A DNA stretch of 6,470 nucleotides from Bdellovibrionales bacterium (GTDB lineage: Bacteria; Bdellovibrionota; Bdellovibrionia; Bdellovibrionales; UBA1609): positions 1 to 6,470 of the forward strand of contig DAIDJH010000110.1 in the NCBI GenBank assembly GCA_027451425.1, read 5' to 3'. The notes below the pieces were generated by a model. The model did not search any database, was not told the origin of the DNA, and worked only from the letters and a program-made list of their open reading frames with translations. Positions 3,988 through 6,470 of this stretch are shown here, piece by piece. Position numbers and translations under genes: made by a program. Positions within the stretch are counted from its first letter, which is position 1; each line of letters starts with the position of its first letter.

Positions 3988-6470
3988 TCAATTGCCTGAA
4001 CAGAAAAGGTCACTTCCTGCGAATGAGGTCAGCTTGTCGTGACAGTTATCGTTGATTAGCGACTTGTATTCATTGTTCAAGTCTTTGAGTAAGTACCAGT
4101 CCATCCCCATGTTGGGAACGACCTCAAGCCGAATGGCAAGAACCGAGCGAATCTCTTCAGCTGTGGCTTCTCTGAGTTTTTCGCGACCGGCGGCGGTTGT
4201 TTGCAACATTTCACCGTAAAGCGGAATTCCGTAGCCGGGCTCGGCGCCGAGTTTCGAATCAAACGGCATCAGCTCATATTGAACTCGGCTGTAATTCGCA
4301 AGCGCCGAATTCAATGCGCTCTTCATTTGGGGCGTGACCGTAAAGCCGCCATTGCCATCGCATAATTTTTGTTGACCATTGTGCGGTTGGGCGATGTCGT
4401 AAGCGAGTTGAATTGCGACTTTGTCGAAGTCGTTATCGCGCTTGTCGCGCATGTAACTGACCACGGTTAGAAAGTCCTGATTGATCGCCGCCATATCTTG
4501 ATGAGCCGAAACATCGCCGGCCTGAAATCTTGCTTTTGCGGCATTGTAAAGCTGTTGATATTGCGCATTGAGTTCGGCAACGCGTTTACGCATACGCTCG
4601 ATCTGCGCTTGGCGAGAGGGGTACTCTTGGCTGTTTTTGCAAAATTCCGATGCTTTGTCTGAGACCGTTGCAAGATCCGCCCATCGCTTCATCTCTCGAT
4701 CAATGTCACCCTGGGTGGCGACCTGGCCGTTGTGCTCGCGTCTGTAAATGTCGGCGATTTGGCCTCTCACGGCAAATAGTAATCCTTTATCGATATGTTG
4801 CGGGTCGTTTTCAATTTGCCTTTCTTGCTCTCTTTCTTTCTTCGTATTCCAGAACAAGCGCCCGATGATCGGGATTTGCGATAGGATGGGAATGGGTTCA
4901 ACGACGGCATCGGCCAGTTTTTTGTTTATAATGCCGTATTTTGCAAATAGCTTGCTCACTCCTTTTGGGGTGTAAATTTGCGCATGATTGATATCCGGGT
5001 TATCGAACGCCGTTTTGTAAAGTCGAAGAGTCTCATCGGCGCAGTTGTTGGAGATGAACTTGTAGTCGCCGATATATTCCCAGTAGAGCTCAAGAGTTGC
5101 ATAAATAAAATTAGTCTTTTCAGCATTGTTGAGATGCACGAACTGGTTGTCGATGGTGTGCCCAAGCGGGAATGAAAATAAACTGCGGAGTTCGTCGTTG
5201 CCGTATTCATTGAAAATATCCAAATACCGGGAAATAAAAAACTGCGAAGGATAACCGCCGAAGACGCCTTTCAAATTATCCAGTTTCATTTGCAGTGGAT
5301 TGGCGCGCGGGTTGATGATGAGATCGAACATTTTATTTCTATCGCAAGCCCTGGACGTCGACATGGGGCCGCAGACCGAAAGTTTATACATCGAGTGGCC
5401 GAACATTTCAGACGCATCGTTGCCAACCGAGGCACGATAGTAGTCGACCCGACGTACGAGGTCGGGATTGATGTCCGTAAGGCCGTTACCGACGTAGAAG
5501 GTGAGTTTTTTCTGAGACATCTGATTGAGAAATTGCAAAAATATTTTGGTGTTCACTTGGCAAGTTGACGGGGTGTCATAACGAGGGGTGAACGAGTGAG
5601 CGGGGTCGGCGCCGAAAATGCGGCTAAAATAGTGGTACAATAGCGGTTTGCGGCATTGGTACTCGGGGTCGAGAAGATAATATTCTAGATTGAAGGCGAA
5701 GTGTGCGCGCACATCCGAAGCATATTCGTAGGGGCTTACGGCGCGAGGCCAGTAAGCTAAAACAGTTTTATAATCCCCGGGTTCGCCAGTCCAACCATAG
5801 CTTAAATTTCGATAACGAATGGTTTCTGAGACGAGCGTCCGCGGTACGGAAAGCGTGGAGCCGCCATAATCGGTATCATTCTCATCATTGTTGTCGATTT
5901 CCCGTTGAGTGGCGATGAGGCCGATATTGTCGTAGATGCGTGCGATACCGTAGATAAGCGAAGCTTGGGCCAGACGATAATATGTACGATGGCCGCAATT
6001 AAAATCGGGAGTCGCACTGGGGCCGCGCAAAATCGCCGGCAACAAATTCCAATTGAGGGTGATTTTTTCTCCGTACGCGGTTGAATGCCGATCTCTTACG
6101 ACTTGAACCTGGGTTTCACCATCAAAACGAATAGCGGTCACTCCGCCATCTATCGCGTTTCGTTGAACAGCTTGGCGCCATTCTGATTTTCGTAGCTGCG
6201 CTTTATCCATGCGATCGACGGCATCGCAAAGCGGCGGCACGACATCGATACTTTCGCCTGGGATCCATCCGAAATCGACGATCAGCGGGTAAGATCGACG
6301 GTTATAATTGGATCCCTGTATGATATCGTGGCTCATCGCATAGCGAATAGCCGGGGGGAGTTTACTTTCGACCGTAGCTAGAAAATTCAGCACTGCGGGG
6401 CGATCTGAAGGTTGCACGCCTTGAAGTTGAAAAATCGACGCTGCGTTTGCCCGTGCCGAAATGGTGAGGG
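3988..6470 (-). CDS. Secreted DUF4105-family protein, candidate cysteine acyltransferase/hydrolase (5' end missing)
   Basis: The frame stays open through the right edge, so the gene starts outside. The GTG at 6417 (809 residues to the stop) is used for numbering only; 17 more codons precede it, including LTISARANAAS, which looks like the end of a signal peptide cut after ANA. The product is probably exported. Residues about 305-470 match DUF4105: SEMFGHSMYKL (H341), GVFGGYPSQF (385-393), ELRSLFSF and FISNNCADETLRLY (C459). His before Asn-Cys is the order of permuted NlpC/P60 (LRAT-like) enzymes, many of them acyltransferases; I recall a Bacteroides lipoprotein N-acyltransferase (Lnb) in this family. 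The N-terminal 300 residues resemble a metalloprotease-like domain whose HExxH site would be YGIAR (156-160), hence inactive; HFAFNLEYYLLDPEY follows. The last 340 residues are mostly helical, with a hydrophobic stretch at 507-523 and a short coiled coil near 604-630. Eleven cysteines fit a periplasmic place. Family call is firm, reaction is not. Confidence 0.78.
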   Translation of the reverse strand, partial: LTISARANAASIFQLQGVQPSDRPAVLNFLATVESKLPPAIRYAMSHDIIQGSNYNRRSYPLIVDFGWIPGESIDVVPPLCDAVDRMDKAQLRKSEWRQAVQRNAIDGGVTAIRFDGETQVQVVRDRHSTAYGEKITLNWNLLPAILRGPSATPDFNCGHRTYYRLAQASLIYGIARIYDNIGLIATQREIDNNDENDTDYGGSTLSVPRTLVSETIRYRNLSYGWTGEPGDYKTVLAYWPRAVSPYEYASDVRAHFAFNLEYYLLDPEYQCRKPLLYHYFSRIFGADPAHSFTPRYDTPSTCQVNTKIFLQFLNQMSQKKLTFYVGNGLTDINPDLVRRVDYYRASVGNDASEMFGHSMYKLSVCGPMSTSRACDRNKMFDLIINPRANPLQMKLDNLKGVFGGYPSQFFISRYLDIFNEYGNDELRSLFSFPLGHTIDNQFVHLNNAEKTNFIYATLELYWEYIGDYKFISNNCADETLRLYKTAFDNPDINHAQIYTPKGVSKLFAKYGIINKKLADAVVEPIPILSQIPIIGRLFWNTKKEREQERQIENDPQHIDKGLLFAVRGQIADIYRREHNGQVATQGDIDREMKRWADLATVSDKASEFCKNSQEYPSRQAQIERMRKRVAELNAQYQQLYNAAKARFQAGDVSAHQDMAAINQDFLTVVSYMRDKRDNDFDKVAIQLAYDIAQPHNGQQKLCDGNGGFTVTPQMKSALNSALANYSRVQYELMPFDSKLGAEPGYGIPLYGEMLQTTAAGREKLREATAEEIRSVLAIRLEVVPNMGMDWYLLKDLNNEYKSLINDNCHDKLTSFAGSDLFCSGN
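6436..6468 (-). other. C-terminal end of a signal peptide of the DUF4105 protein
   Basis: Read in the DUF4105 frame, the codons entering from the right edge give LTISARANAAS. ANA followed by AS fits the small-x-small rule of signal peptidase I, with cleavage expected between bases 6442 and 6441. The positive N-region and most of the hydrophobic core would lie outside the window. There is no lipobox cysteine here, so a lipoprotein is not indicated by what is visible. Confidence 0.5.

Noticed and set aside
4061..4083. 6-base inverted repeat GACTTG / CAAGTC followed by TTTGAG, downstream of the cNMP gene
   Set aside because: The stem is short and AT-rich and only three T follow. Such repeats are common by chance, so I do not call a terminator.
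1..6470. A CRISPR, toxin-antitoxin, phage or transposon system
   Set aside because: No direct repeat array, transposase, integrase, terminal inverted repeats or paired small genes are visible; the window is filled by four long chromosomal-type genes.

Overview
The window is almost entirely coding: four genes on strictly alternating strands (+, -, +, -), with about 30 non-coding bases in 6.47 kb. The two outer genes are cut by the window edges. Order: (1) the 3' part of a double-SIS-domain protein that resembles glucokinase regulatory protein (GKRP/GCKR) and MurNAc-6-phosphate etherase (MurQ), bases 1-1139, +; (2) a complete RNase Y gene (rny), 1142-2737, -; (3) a cyclic-nucleotide-binding-like domain protein with a C-terminal zinc ribbon, 2767-3987, +; (4) a large secreted DUF4105-family protein, 3988 to the right edge, -. 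No RNA genes, CRISPR arrays, insertion sequences or phage genes are visible, and no stretch above 300 bases lacks a gene.

The organism looks like a Gram-negative bacterium with roughly balanced GC content. The combination of RNase Y, a GKRP-like double-SIS protein and a long DUF4105 protein reminds me of Bdellovibrionota or related former Deltaproteobacteria. This is an impression from family distribution, not a proven placement.

The gene junctions are very tight. Genes 1 and 2 converge with 2 bases between stop codons. Genes 3 and 4 converge with none, so their stop codons touch. Genes 2 and 3 diverge with 29 bases between start codons. A good sigma70-type promoter for rny fits in this gap; its -35 box overlaps the TTG start of gene 3 and its -10 box lies so near the rny ATG that the mRNA would be leaderless or nearly so, which fits the absence of a Shine-Dalgarno sequence for rny.

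The genes do not form an operon and no single pathway links them. Gene 1 suggests sugar-phosphate or amino-sugar sensing or peptidoglycan recycling, gene 2 mRNA turnover at the membrane, gene 3 a regulator that may no longer bind cyclic nucleotide, and gene 4 an envelope enzyme with a His...Asn-Cys arrangement like permuted NlpC/P60 (LRAT-type) proteins. I see no clear new defence or mobile system. The most interesting points are degenerate signature motifs in three of the four proteins (RNase Y KH loop, cNMP phosphate-binding cassette, possible dead HExxH) and the rny promoter layout.
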